From Christensenella sp. UBA5327 (lineage in GTDB: Bacteria > Bacillota > Clostridia > Christensenellales > Aristaeellaceae), in assembly GCA_002411105.1 (NCBI GenBank), contig DHQX01000004.1, positions 9,194 through 23,835 on the forward strand: DNA of 14,642 nt, in the 5' to 3' direction. The notes under the pieces were generated by a model, which made no database searches, was not told the DNA's origin, and saw only the letters and a program-made list of their open reading frames with translations. How positions within the stretch are numbered: the stretch's first letter is position 1; every line of letters starts with the position of its first letter. Both the position numbers and the translations under genes were made by a program. Below are positions 1-5,979 of this stretch, one piece after another.

Positions 1-204
1 CGCCTGAAGGACAGCTACATCCTGACCCCGGAAAAGCTAAGCCACGCCAAAGCGGATCTGGCCATCATGCACCCGCTGCCCCGGGTGAATGAGATCTCTA
101 CCGCCATCGACGTTGACCCCCGCGCCTGTTATTTCAAACAAGCGCTCAACGGCAAGTTTATCCGCATGGCCCTGATTCTAAAACTCCTGGAGGTGGCGGC
201 ATGA
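1..204 (+). CDS. pyrB: Aspartate carbamoyltransferase catalytic chain, 3' end (partial)
   Basis: This is the last 67 codons of an open frame that enters from the left edge. The catalytic subunit joins carbamoyl phosphate and L-aspartate to N-carbamoyl-L-aspartate, the committed step of pyrimidine synthesis in the cytoplasm. The visible part holds the family motif HPLPRVNEI at residues 24-32 of the fragment; its LPR segment forms part of the active site. It also holds the C-terminal helix pattern YFKQALNGKFIRMALILKLL, which resembles the end of E. coli PyrB. The stop TGA overlaps the ATG of pyrI (ATGA at 201-204), so the two chains are translationally coupled, as expected for a holoenzyme with fixed subunit ratio. 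The identification is strong despite truncation by the window edge. Confidence 0.93.
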   Translation, partial: RLKDSYILTPEKLSHAKADLAIMHPLPRVNEISTAIDVDPRACYFKQALNGKFIRMALILKLLEVAA

Positions 205-620
205 ACATTGATTCCATTAAAAACGGCATTGTGATCGACCATATCAAGGCCGGTCAGGGCATGAGAATCTACGATTTCCTGGAGCTGGACAAGCTGGACT
301 GCTCGGTTGCCATCATCAAAAACGCCTCCAGCAGCAAAATGGGCAAGAAGGACATCATCAAGATCGACTCCAACCTCAACGTGGACCTGAACGCCCTGGG
401 CTATATCGACCCCAACATCACCATCAATGTGATCAAGGACAGCGTCAGGGTCAAAAAATACCATCCGGAGCTGCCCGACACCATCACCAACATCATCCGC
501 TGCAAGAACCCCCGCTGCATCACCTCCACCGAGCAGGAGCTGCCGCATATTTTCAAGCTCATCGACCGGGAGAAGGACGAGTACCGCTGCCTGTACTGCG
601 AGAGCAAGGCGAACGCCTGA
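201..620 (+). CDS. pyrI: Aspartate carbamoyltransferase regulatory chain PyrI
   Basis: A 139-residue protein, slightly shorter than the roughly 150 residues of E. coli PyrI. It binds nucleotide effectors and gives allosteric control to the PyrB catalytic trimers. The N-terminal allosteric domain (about 1-97) includes the start-proximal segment NGIVIDHIKAGQG. The C-terminal zinc domain has the full four-cysteine set C101-x4-C106 and C130-x2-C133, which holds the regulatory chain against the catalytic chain. The ATG at 201 overlaps the pyrB stop by four bases. The gene is followed by a hairpin terminator, so pyrBI probably ends a pyrimidine operon extending to the left of the window. All key residues are present and nothing looks broken. 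Confidence 0.95.
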   Translation: MNIDSIKNGIVIDHIKAGQGMRIYDFLELDKLDCSVAIIKNASSSKMGKKDIIKIDSNLNVDLNALGYIDPNITINVIKDSVRVKKYHPELPDTITNIIRCKNPRCITSTEQELPHIFKLIDREKDEYRCLYCESKANA

Positions 621-634
621 TCTGCCGGCAAACC

Positions 635-663
635 TTCAAAAAGCCAGCCTTTGATGCTATAAT
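635..663 (+). promoter_or_regulatory. Extended -10 promoter for the ybaB-recR-tdk-rmuC operon
   Basis: The -10 box TATAAT (658-663) is a perfect consensus and is preceded by TGC, giving the extended form TGnTATAAT. Seventeen bases upstream is TTCAAA (635-640), a 4/6 match to TTGACA. Transcription would start near 670, inside the right arm of the pyrI terminator, so the new transcript does not carry a complete terminator hairpin. The -10 box sits in the terminator loop. Confidence 0.7.
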
Positions 664-682
664 AGGAAAAGGCTGGTTTTTT
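638..682 (+). terminator. Intrinsic terminator after pyrI with a long loop
   Basis: A perfect 9-bp stem, CCAGCCTTT (644-652) with AAAGGCTGG (668-676), is followed by six T residues (677-682). An A-run at 638-642 precedes the left arm, so a U-tract hairpin would also form on the opposite strand. The loop is 15 bases, longer than usual, and contains the TATAAT of the downstream promoter. It probably ends pyrBI transcription. Confidence 0.75.
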
Positions 683-734
683 GATAAGCCAGATCATTAT
701 GCAAGGCCCTTTCAGGTCTGATATGGAGGATATG

Positions 735-1079
735 ATGGCAAAAGGCGGCAAGTCCTTTGGTGGCTTTGGCGGCGGGAACATGCAGCAATTGATGCGCCAG
801 GCGCAGAAGATGCAGGAGCAGCTGGCCAAGACCCAGGAGGTCCTGGACGAAAAAGAATATGAAGCCTCTGCAGGCGGCGGCATGGTCACCTGCAAGGTGT
901 CCGGCAAGCGCGAGGTGATCAGCCTGGTGATCAAGCCCGAGGCGGTTGACCCGGACGATGTGGAGATGCTGGAGGACCTGGTCAAGGCAGCTGTCAACGA
1001 GGCGCTGCGCCAGGGCGAGGAGGCCAGGGATTCCGCCATGTCTGCCATGGCACCCGGCGGCATGGGCGGGCTGTTTTAA
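735..1079 (+). CDS. ybaB: YbaB/EbfC-family nucleoid-associated protein
   Basis: A 114-residue member of the YbaB/EbfC family. These are small dimeric DNA-binding proteins often encoded just upstream of recR. The N-terminus is glycine-rich (AKGGKSFGGFGGG), followed by the characteristic helix MQQLMRQAQKMQEQLAKTQ (about 16-34). The family core GGGMVTCKVSGKREVISLVI and the later VNEALRQGEEA helix follow, and the tail is again Gly/Met-rich. The frame is open back to a TTG at 681, but the ATG at 735 matches family N-termini and lies 5 bases after GGAGG (725-729). The ATG at 732 is the alternative. It is the first gene of the operon driven from about 658 and abuts recR with no spacer. Its exact role in this organism is unknown. 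Confidence 0.9.
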   Translation: MAKGGKSFGGFGGGNMQQLMRQAQKMQEQLAKTQEVLDEKEYEASAGGGMVTCKVSGKREVISLVIKPEAVDPDDVEMLEDLVKAAVNEALRQGEEARDSAMSAMAPGGMGGLF

Positions 1080-1679
1080 TTGAGCGGGCAGGCTGAACCC
1101 ATCGAGCGGATAACGGCGGAGCTGTCCAAGCTCCCCGGCATCGGCCGCAAGAGCGCCCAGCGCCTGGCCTATCACCTGGCGGCCCAGCCCCTTGACGCGG
1201 TGCGGGATCTGACCCAGGGCATTTTTCAGGGGCGGGAGGCGATCAGGCTCTGTGAGCGCTGCGGCAATTATACCGCCGAGGTCCTTTGCCCGGTGTGCGC
1301 CGATCCCAGGCGCAGGCAGGACCTGCTCTGCGTGGTCAGAGACCCCAGGGACGTGGCCGCCATGGAACGCATGCACGATTACCATGGGCTTTACCATGTG
1401 CTCCACGGCATCCTCTCGCCCATGGACGGCGTGGGGCCGGATGATATCCGCATCCGGGAGCTGGTGGACCGGCTTGAGGAGGGCCTGGTGCAGGAGCTGA
1501 TTTTGGCCACCAACCCGGACATTGAGGGTGAGGCCACCGCGGCCTATATTGCCCGCCTGGTCAAGTCCACCGGCGTGCGCGTCACCCGCATCGCCCACGG
1601 CGTGCCGGTAGGGAGCGATTTGGAATACACGGATGAGATCACCCTGTCAAAAGCCATGGAAGGCAGGCGGGAGATGTAA
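1080..1679 (+). CDS. recR: Recombination mediator RecR
   Basis: A 199-residue protein of normal RecR length. RecR rings act with RecO (and RecF) to load RecA on SSB-coated single-stranded DNA during gap repair. Visible in order are the N-terminal helix-hairpin-helix (about 8-35, LPGIGRKSAQRLAYHL), a C4 zinc finger (C58, C61, C70, C73) and a Toprim domain (from about 81, with ATNPDIEGEATAAYI at 143-157). The conserved tail TRIAHGVPVGSDLEYTDE (169-186) ends the recognisable part. The start is TTG at 1080, immediately after the TAA of ybaB, with only a weak GGGCGGG upstream. Translation therefore probably depends on coupling to ybaB. No ATG exists upstream of the HhH domain that would give a normal protein. 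The usual dnaX neighbour is absent. Confidence 0.95.
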   Translation: MSGQAEPIERITAELSKLPGIGRKSAQRLAYHLAAQPLDAVRDLTQGIFQGREAIRLCERCGNYTAEVLCPVCADPRRRQDLLCVVRDPRDVAAMERMHDYHGLYHVLHGILSPMDGVGPDDIRIRELVDRLEEGLVQELILATNPDIEGEATAAYIARLVKSTGVRVTRIAHGVPVGSDLEYTDEITLSKAMEGRREM

Positions 1680-2269
1680 TGCTGCACTTCTATTATGGCG
1701 TGATGGGCTCCAGCAAAACAGCGCAGCTGCTCATGCAGCGCTACAACTATCAGCAGCTGGGGCTCCGGGTGGCGCTGGTGAAACCGGCCATTGATACCCG
1801 CATGGGGGAAAGCCTGGTGTATTCCCGGGTGGGGCTGTCAGCACCGGCGGAATTGGTGCTGGAAAGCGGGCACAGCGCCCGGGAGCAACTCCTGTGGCTG
1901 GCTGCGCGCAACGCCTGCTCCGGGTTTGAGTATGTGTTCATCGACGAAGCCCAGTTTTTAACCCCTGATCAGGTGCAGGAGCTGGCTGATATGTCCGACA
2001 AGCTGGACATCTTCTGCTATGGGCTGAAGACAGATTTTCAGGGCAATTTCTTCCCCGGCTCCGCCGCCCTCCTGCGCCTGGCGGAGGAGATCCACGAGGT
2101 GCCGGGCGGGCTGTGCTGGTGCGGGGCCAAGGCCACCATGAACACCCGGGTGGATCCGGCGGGCAATGTCATCAAAACCGGGGAGCAGGTGCTGATCGAT
2201 AACCAGCAGGCCATCCGTTACATTGGTTTGTGCTACCAGCACTGGCGCCAGGGGATCAGCCATGCCTGA
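1679..2269 (+). CDS. tdk: Thymidine kinase (TK1/TdK family)
   Basis: A 196-residue thymidine kinase, which phosphorylates thymidine with ATP in the salvage pathway. The P-loop is GVMGSSKTA (7-15); the usual Gly before the lysine is Ser12. Walker B with the catalytic acid is FIDEAQFLT (87-95, E90). The segment CYGLKTDFQGNFFPGS (113-128) matches the E. coli-type enzyme and its substrate-binding lasso region. Zinc-ligand candidates are C146 and C148 (LCWCG) plus C185 and H188 (CYQH), in the E. coli-like CxC arrangement. The ATG shares its A with the recR stop (TAATG), with GGGAG (1669-1673) five bases upstream. The rmuC start lies inside its last codons. Confident by family pattern; the P-loop variant does not argue against activity but is worth noting. 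Confidence 0.93.
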   Translation: MLHFYYGVMGSSKTAQLLMQRYNYQQLGLRVALVKPAIDTRMGESLVYSRVGLSAPAELVLESGHSAREQLLWLAARNACSGFEYVFIDEAQFLTPDQVQELADMSDKLDIFCYGLKTDFQGNFFPGSAALLRLAEEIHEVPGGLCWCGAKATMNTRVDPAGNVIKTGEQVLIDNQQAIRYIGLCYQHWRQGISHA

Positions 2270-3644
2270 GCTCATCTCAAACCAGCTTTTCTGGCTGATC
2301 CTGATCGCGGGAATTTTGCTGGTCGCCCTCATCTTCCTGATTGTATTGGTGGTTCGCCAGAAGCGGCAGGAGGCCGCTGGCCGGAAGATGACCGAGGACA
2401 GCGAAAACCTACTGACCGAGTATATGGAGCGCCTCATCAAGGATACCGAGGCGCGCCTCACGGCCAATGCCAGCTATGATCAGACCGCTCTGCAGGGCGC
2501 CCTGCGCGCCCAGGAGGCCGCCGCCGGCACCCGCCTGGACAGGATGGACCAGCGCCTGGACAACGCCCTCATCGCCCAGGAAGGGCGGCTCAAGCACCTG
2601 GACGAGGTGCTCAACCTGCGTCTGGGCCAGAATGACCAGAAGGTGGGGGAGATGCGGGACACCCTCTTCCAGGCCCTCACCCAGATGCGCCAGGACAACG
2701 CCACCAAGCTCGAAGAGATGCGCAAAACCGTGGACGAAAACCTGCACCAGACCCTTAGCCGCCGCTTGGGCGAGAGCTTCTCCCTGGTGAACGAGCGCCT
2801 GGAGGCCGTGCACAAGGGCCTGGGCGAGATGCAGACCCTGGCCAGCGGCGTGGGCGACCTGAAAAAGGTGCTCAGCAACATCAAGACCCGGGGCACCTGG
2901 GGGGAAACCCAGCTGGGCATGCTGCTGGAGGAGGCCTTGGCCTCCACCCAGTATGATACCAACATCGCCGTCAAGCCCGGCAGTGCCGAGCGGGTGGAGT
3001 ATGCCATCCGCCTGCCGGGCCGGGAGGATGGGGTCATCGTCCACCTGCCCATTGATGCCAAGTTTCCGCTGGAGGACTATGAGCGCCTCCAGGCGGCCCA
3101 GGAAGAGGCCGACAAGAGGCTGGTGGACGAGGCGACCCTGGCCATCAGCCAGGCCATCACCCGGGAGGCGGTGCGCATTTCCGGGAAATACATCGCCCCG
3201 CCCTTCACCACCGACTTCGCCATCCTTTACCTGCCGGTGGAAGGGCTGTACGCAGAGGTGCTCCGGATACCGGGGCTGGTGGAAAAGCTGCAGCGGACAA
3301 GCCGCGTGACCGTGGCCGGGCCCACAACGCTCCTGGCTCTGCTCAACAGCCTGCAGATGGGATTCAGGACATTGGCCATTGAGAAGCGCTCAGGCGAGGT
3401 TTGGCGGCTCCTGAGCCAGGTGAAAAATGACTTCACCGCCTTTGGCGACACCCTGGAGAAAACCCAGATGCGCCTGCGCCAGGCCAGCGAGTCCATCGAC
3501 CTGGCCACCCGGAAGACCCGGGTGATCACCCGGCGCCTGCGCAACGTGGAATCCCTTGAGGAACCCCAAGCCGCCCTGCCCTGTGCGGAGGAGATGGAGG
3601 CGGATGAGGATCAGGAGCAAAGCAGCCAGATCAATCCAGATTAA
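2262..3644 (+). CDS. rmuC: DNA recombination protein RmuC homologue
   Basis: A 460-residue RmuC-family protein. E. coli rmuC limits inversion at short inverted repeats, and the family carries a predicted nuclease-like core. In order: one N-terminal membrane helix (about 7-31), a long charged coiled-coil region (about 35-200), then the conserved RmuC core. The core includes RGTWGETQLGMLLEEAL (210-226), HLPIDAKFPLEDYERL (261-276), FAILYLPVEGLYAEVLR (319-335) and a TTLLALLNSLQMGFR helix. The tail is acidic and probably disordered. The frame opens at a GTG at 2223, but the ATG at 2262 precedes the hydrophobic helix correctly and has AGGGGA upstream, so it is preferred. It overlaps tdk by 8 bases. 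The family's molecular activity is not well defined. Confidence 0.93.
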   Translation: MPELISNQLFWLILIAGILLVALIFLIVLVVRQKRQEAAGRKMTEDSENLLTEYMERLIKDTEARLTANASYDQTALQGALRAQEAAAGTRLDRMDQRLDNALIAQEGRLKHLDEVLNLRLGQNDQKVGEMRDTLFQALTQMRQDNATKLEEMRKTVDENLHQTLSRRLGESFSLVNERLEAVHKGLGEMQTLASGVGDLKKVLSNIKTRGTWGETQLGMLLEEALASTQYDTNIAVKPGSAERVEYAIRLPGREDGVIVHLPIDAKFPLEDYERLQAAQEEADKRLVDEATLAISQAITREAVRISGKYIAPPFTTDFAILYLPVEGLYAEVLRIPGLVEKLQRTSRVTVAGPTTLLALLNSLQMGFRTLAIEKRSGEVWRLLSQVKNDFTAFGDTLEKTQMRLRQASESIDLATRKTRVITRRLRNVESLEEPQAALPCAEEMEADEDQEQSSQINPD

Positions 3645-3661
3645 TTATCAGGAGGCACACC

Positions 3662-4051
3662 ATGACCGAGCAACATCAGAACCTGCACTTCACCTTTGCC
3701 CACAACAACTTCAACGTCGTCGACCTGGACAAGTCCCTGGCGTTTTATCAGGAGGCCCTGGGGCTAAAGGAGGTCTCCCGCAAGGAGGCTGAGGGCTTCA
3801 CCCTGGTTTTCCTGGGCGATGGGGAAACCCGTCACAAGCTGGAGCTCACCTGGCTGAAGGACTTTGACCGCCCCCGCTACAACCTGGGCGACAACGAAGT
3901 GCACCTGGCCATGCGGGTCAAGGACATGGACGCCGCCCTCAAAAAGCACAAGGCCATGGATGTGGTCTGCTTTGAGAACCCCAGCATGGGCATCTATTTT
4001 ATCTGTGACCCGGATGGGTACTGGATTGAGATCGTGCCGGACAGGGAATGA
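3662..4051 (+). CDS. VOC-superfamily glyoxalase I-like protein
   Basis: A 129-residue protein with two beta-alpha-beta-beta-beta modules of the vicinal oxygen chelate fold. The closest recognisable family is lactoylglutathione lyase (glyoxalase I). Probable metal ligands are H14 (FAHNNFNV), E61 (KLELTW), H81 (NEVHLAMRV) and E123 (YWIEIVPD), which correspond in order to the H-E-H-E set of GloA. The motifs DLDKSLAFYQEALGL (21-35) and MGIYFICDPDGYWIEIVP (109-126) are typical. The start has a strong GGAGG at 3651-3655 with good spacing. It lies 17 bases after rmuC and is probably the last gene of the operon. The thiol cofactor used by the organism and the true substrate cannot be read from the sequence, so no gene symbol is given. 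Confidence 0.85.
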   Translation: MTEQHQNLHFTFAHNNFNVVDLDKSLAFYQEALGLKEVSRKEAEGFTLVFLGDGETRHKLELTWLKDFDRPRYNLGDNEVHLAMRVKDMDAALKKHKAMDVVCFENPSMGIYFICDPDGYWIEIVPDRE

Positions 4052-4061
4052 GCAAAGAATG

Positions 4062-4093
4062 GCGGTAACCTTTTCTGAGGAAAAGGTTACCGC
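4062..4093. repeat. Perfect 14-bp hairpin between convergent operons
   Basis: The arms GCGGTAACCTTTTC (4062-4075) and GAAAAGGTTACCGC (4080-4093) are perfectly complementary around a TGAG loop. There is no U-tract on either side, so it is not a textbook intrinsic terminator. It lies 10 bases after the VOC gene stop and may act as a 3'-end stabiliser or terminator, or be a dispersed intergenic repeat. With the next hairpin it fills the convergent 147-base gap. Confidence 0.7.
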
Positions 4094-4140
4094 ACCCTCC
4101 AAAAGACCATAGAATGATTGACTGTTCTTGGGGGAAAGGT

Positions 4141-4178
4141 GCGGAGAGGGGCTTTTTTCAAAAAAAGCCCCTCTCCGC
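4141..4178. repeat. Perfect 18-bp hairpin between convergent operons
   Basis: The arms GCGGAGAGGGGCTTTTTT (4141-4158) and AAAAAAGCCCCTCTCCGC (4161-4178) are perfectly complementary around a CA loop. The T- and A-runs sit at the tip of the stem, not after it, so neither strand has a trailing U-tract. It is 20 bases downstream of the stop of the minus-strand small membrane gene and could end both converging transcripts. Confidence 0.75.
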
Positions 4179-4198
4179 TTCGTTCATCTATTTGACTG

Positions 4199-4408
4199 CT
4201 ACAGCGCCCACAGCGCCGCAACGCCCACCATAATCAACAGCACCACCAGCGCCACAGGGACGATAACCAAGAGGGCTGAGAGGATCATGGCCAGTTTATC
4301 GCCCTTTTCCAGGTAGATCTCCTCGTTTTGGGGCGAGCGGCTTTTCCTTTCGGCGGATTTTTCCCGCAGGTTGGTGAATACGCGCTCAATGCGCTTTTGC
4401 AGCATCAT
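4199..4408 (-). CDS. Small single-pass membrane protein at the end of the opp operon
   Basis: A 69-residue open frame whose family I do not recognise. Residues 1-37 are highly charged with several Lys/Arg and a short acidic patch (RSPQNEEIYLEKGDK, 24-38). Residues 39-69 are almost entirely hydrophobic with Pro51, giving one long or kinked membrane helix at the extreme C-terminus. That implies a cytoplasmic N-terminus with a tail-anchor-like layout. The ATG overlaps the oppF stop in an ATGA (4405-4408), and the only Shine-Dalgarno-like GGAG is about 13 bases upstream. It is therefore probably made by translational coupling to oppF. It could be an accessory subunit or regulator of the transporter, but that is inference from position. 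It might also be an unrelated small gene sharing the transcript. Confidence 0.6.
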   Translation of the reverse strand: MMLQKRIERVFTNLREKSAERKSRSPQNEEIYLEKGDKLAMILSALLVIVPVALVVLLIMVGVAALWAL

Positions 4409-5979
4409 GAGGCGGTGTCAGCTCCCTGCTGGCTGGCGACAAACTCGGTCTCGCAAACGCTTCCCAGGCGATGGTGACAGGCCACAAAGTGGTTGGGGGT
4501 CACCTCGATGAACTCCGGCTCCACCATCGTGCATATCTCCGTGGCGTACTTGCACCGGGTGTGGAACTTGCAGCCCTTGGGAGAGTTGACCGGGCTTGGG
4601 ATATCGCCTTCCAGCACCACCAGTTCGCGCTTCACGTTCTCATCCGCCGTGGGAATGGCGGAGAGCAGCGCCTCGGTATAGGGGTGCATGGGGCAGGAGA
4701 AGATCTCCTGGGTGTTTGCCAGCTCCACGATCACGCCCAGGTACATCACCGCGATGCGGTCGGAGATATACTTCACCACCGCCAGGTCATGGGTGATGAA
4801 GAGGTAGGTGAGGTTTTCCTGCTCCTTGAGGTCCTGAAGGAGGTTGATGATCTGGGACTGGATGGACACGTCAAGGGCGCTGACCGCCTCGTCGCACACC
4901 ACAAACTTGGGGTGCAGGGCAAGCGCCCGGGCGATGCCGATGCGCTGACGCTGGCCGCCGGAGAACTGGTGGGGGTAGCGGTGCAGGAAATAGGGCGCCA
5001 GGCCGCAGTTGTCCATCACCTTCAGCACGCTCTCCTTAACCTGGTCATCCTGGCGCTTGAAGAGCTTGTGTGCCTTCATGCCCTCGGAGATGATCTGGCC
5101 CACGGTCATGCGGGGGTTGAGGGAAGAGTAGGGGTCCTGGAAGATCAGCTGCATATCAACCCGGAGGGTGCGCATCTCATCATAGGTGAGGCGGGAGAGG
5201 TCAACCCCGGTGTCCCAGTGCGCGTCAAGGGCCTTGAAGGCCTCGTCCTCCAGATGGGGCGCACGCAGCTGCTCAATCTCCTGCTGCACCGCGCTGATGC
5301 CGCTGTCTGCGGAAGCGATCTTGGTTTCCAGGTCCTTCAGGGCAGTCTCCCTGGTTCTGATCTGCTCCCTCACCGCGGGGGTATCCTTGTTCTCGTTTTC
5401 CAGCTGGTAGCGGCTGTCGTTGAGCGCGACACGCTCGTCCCGCTGCTCCAGCACTAGGCTGCGCTTGAGCTTTGAGGCCTGATAGAGCTTTTCATAGACC
5501 CTGGAGACAGGCTCCAGGTCTTTGAGGCTGGCCAAGCCGCCAATGATGTTGGCGATGTCAAGGGTTGCGCTGTGTGCTTTGCGCTTGAGCTCTGTCAGCT
5601 CCTCAGCGTGCTTGTACTGCTCCTCTGTGGTGAGCTTGTCCACCTCAGCCTGCTTCTGATCCAGCGCCTTGTTGGCAGCCAGCATCCGCTCCTTGTAATG
5701 GGGGAGCCTTTTTACCGTGTCTTCCATGTAGTTGGGCGCGAAGTCGGTGAGCAGGCGGCCGTAGTACATGATCTTGCCGTCAGTGGGGTCATAGAGCCTG
5801 AGCAGCGTGCGCCCCAGGGTGGATTTGCCGCAGCCGGATTCGCCCACCAGGCCCAACACCTCACCGTCGTAGATGTCCAGGTTGATGCCGTCATTGGCCT
5901 TGACGTACAAGCCCTTCTTTTTCAAAGGGAAATGCTGTTTGAGGTTGGTGATTTTAAACAGAACGGGCTTATCGGCCAT
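4405..5979 (-). CDS. oppF: Oligopeptide ABC transporter ATPase OppF-like, with a long internal helical insertion
   Basis: A 524-residue cytoplasmic ATPase; OppF/DppF proteins are normally about 320-330. All ATPase motifs are present: Walker A GESGCGKS (46-53), Q-loop Q281 (IFQDPYSSLNPRMT), signature FSGGQRQR (339-346), Walker B FVVCDEAVSALD (359-370, catalytic E364) and H397. The C-terminal oligopeptide-transporter domain has C470, C476, C483 and C501, the pattern that in related OppD/DppD proteins holds an iron-sulfur cluster. The excess length is one in-frame block, about residues 79-262, between the Walker A domain and the Q-loop. A strong AAGGAGG lies 6 bases before the ATG, inside the end of oppD, and the genes overlap by 11 bases. 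The transported substrate is inferred only as a peptide-like solute. Confidence 0.9.
   Translation of the reverse strand: MADKPVLFKITNLKQHFPLKKKGLYVKANDGINLDIYDGEVLGLVGESGCGKSTLGRTLLRLYDPTDGKIMYYGRLLTDFAPNYMEDTVKRLPHYKERMLAANKALDQKQAEVDKLTTEEQYKHAEELTELKRKAHSATLDIANIIGGLASLKDLEPVSRVYEKLYQASKLKRSLVLEQRDERVALNDSRYQLENENKDTPAVREQIRTRETALKDLETKIASADSGISAVQQEIEQLRAPHLEDEAFKALDAHWDTGVDLSRLTYDEMRTLRVDMQLIFQDPYSSLNPRMTVGQIISEGMKAHKLFKRQDDQVKESVLKVMDNCGLAPYFLHRYPHQFSGGQRQRIGIARALALHPKFVVCDEAVSALDVSIQSQIINLLQDLKEQENLTYLFITHDLAVVKYISDRIAVMYLGVIVELANTQEIFSCPMHPYTEALLSAIPTADENVKRELVVLEGDIPSPVNSPKGCKFHTRCKYATEICTMVEPEFIEVTPNHFVACHHRLGSVCETEFVASQQGADTAS
5194..5745 (-). other. Coiled-coil-like insertion domain inside OppF
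   Basis: This covers about residues 79-262 of the OppF-like protein. Flanking sequence joins smoothly to the family: GKIMYYGRLLTD before it and LTYDEMRTLRVDMQLIFQDP after it are what an ordinary OppF has side by side. The block is rich in Glu, Lys, Gln, Leu and Ala and predicts as long helices at about 86-143, 160-197 and 201-240. Heptad-like spacing is clearest in RTRETALKDLETKIASADS and VQQEIEQLRA. I do not recognise it as a named domain. Boundaries are approximate by about five residues. Confidence 0.75.

Noticed and set aside
681..734. TTG upstream start for ybaB
   Set aside because: It adds 18 residues unlike any YbaB N-terminus, and the TTG overlaps the last base pairs of the terminator U-tract. 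The ATG at 735 has GGAGG at proper spacing.
657..1598. A 313-codon minus-strand open frame across ybaB and recR
   Set aside because: It spans two real genes on the other strand, has His/Leu/Gly-rich antisense-type composition and no ribosome binding site that I can support.
2223..2261. GTG upstream start for rmuC
   Set aside because: It would prepend 13 residues to a protein that otherwise starts cleanly before its membrane helix, and it lies deep inside tdk.
4471..5457. A plus-strand open frame opposite oppF, including the insertion
   Set aside because: The OppF frame stays open through the block with intact ATPase motifs on both sides, so the plus frame is not needed to explain it.
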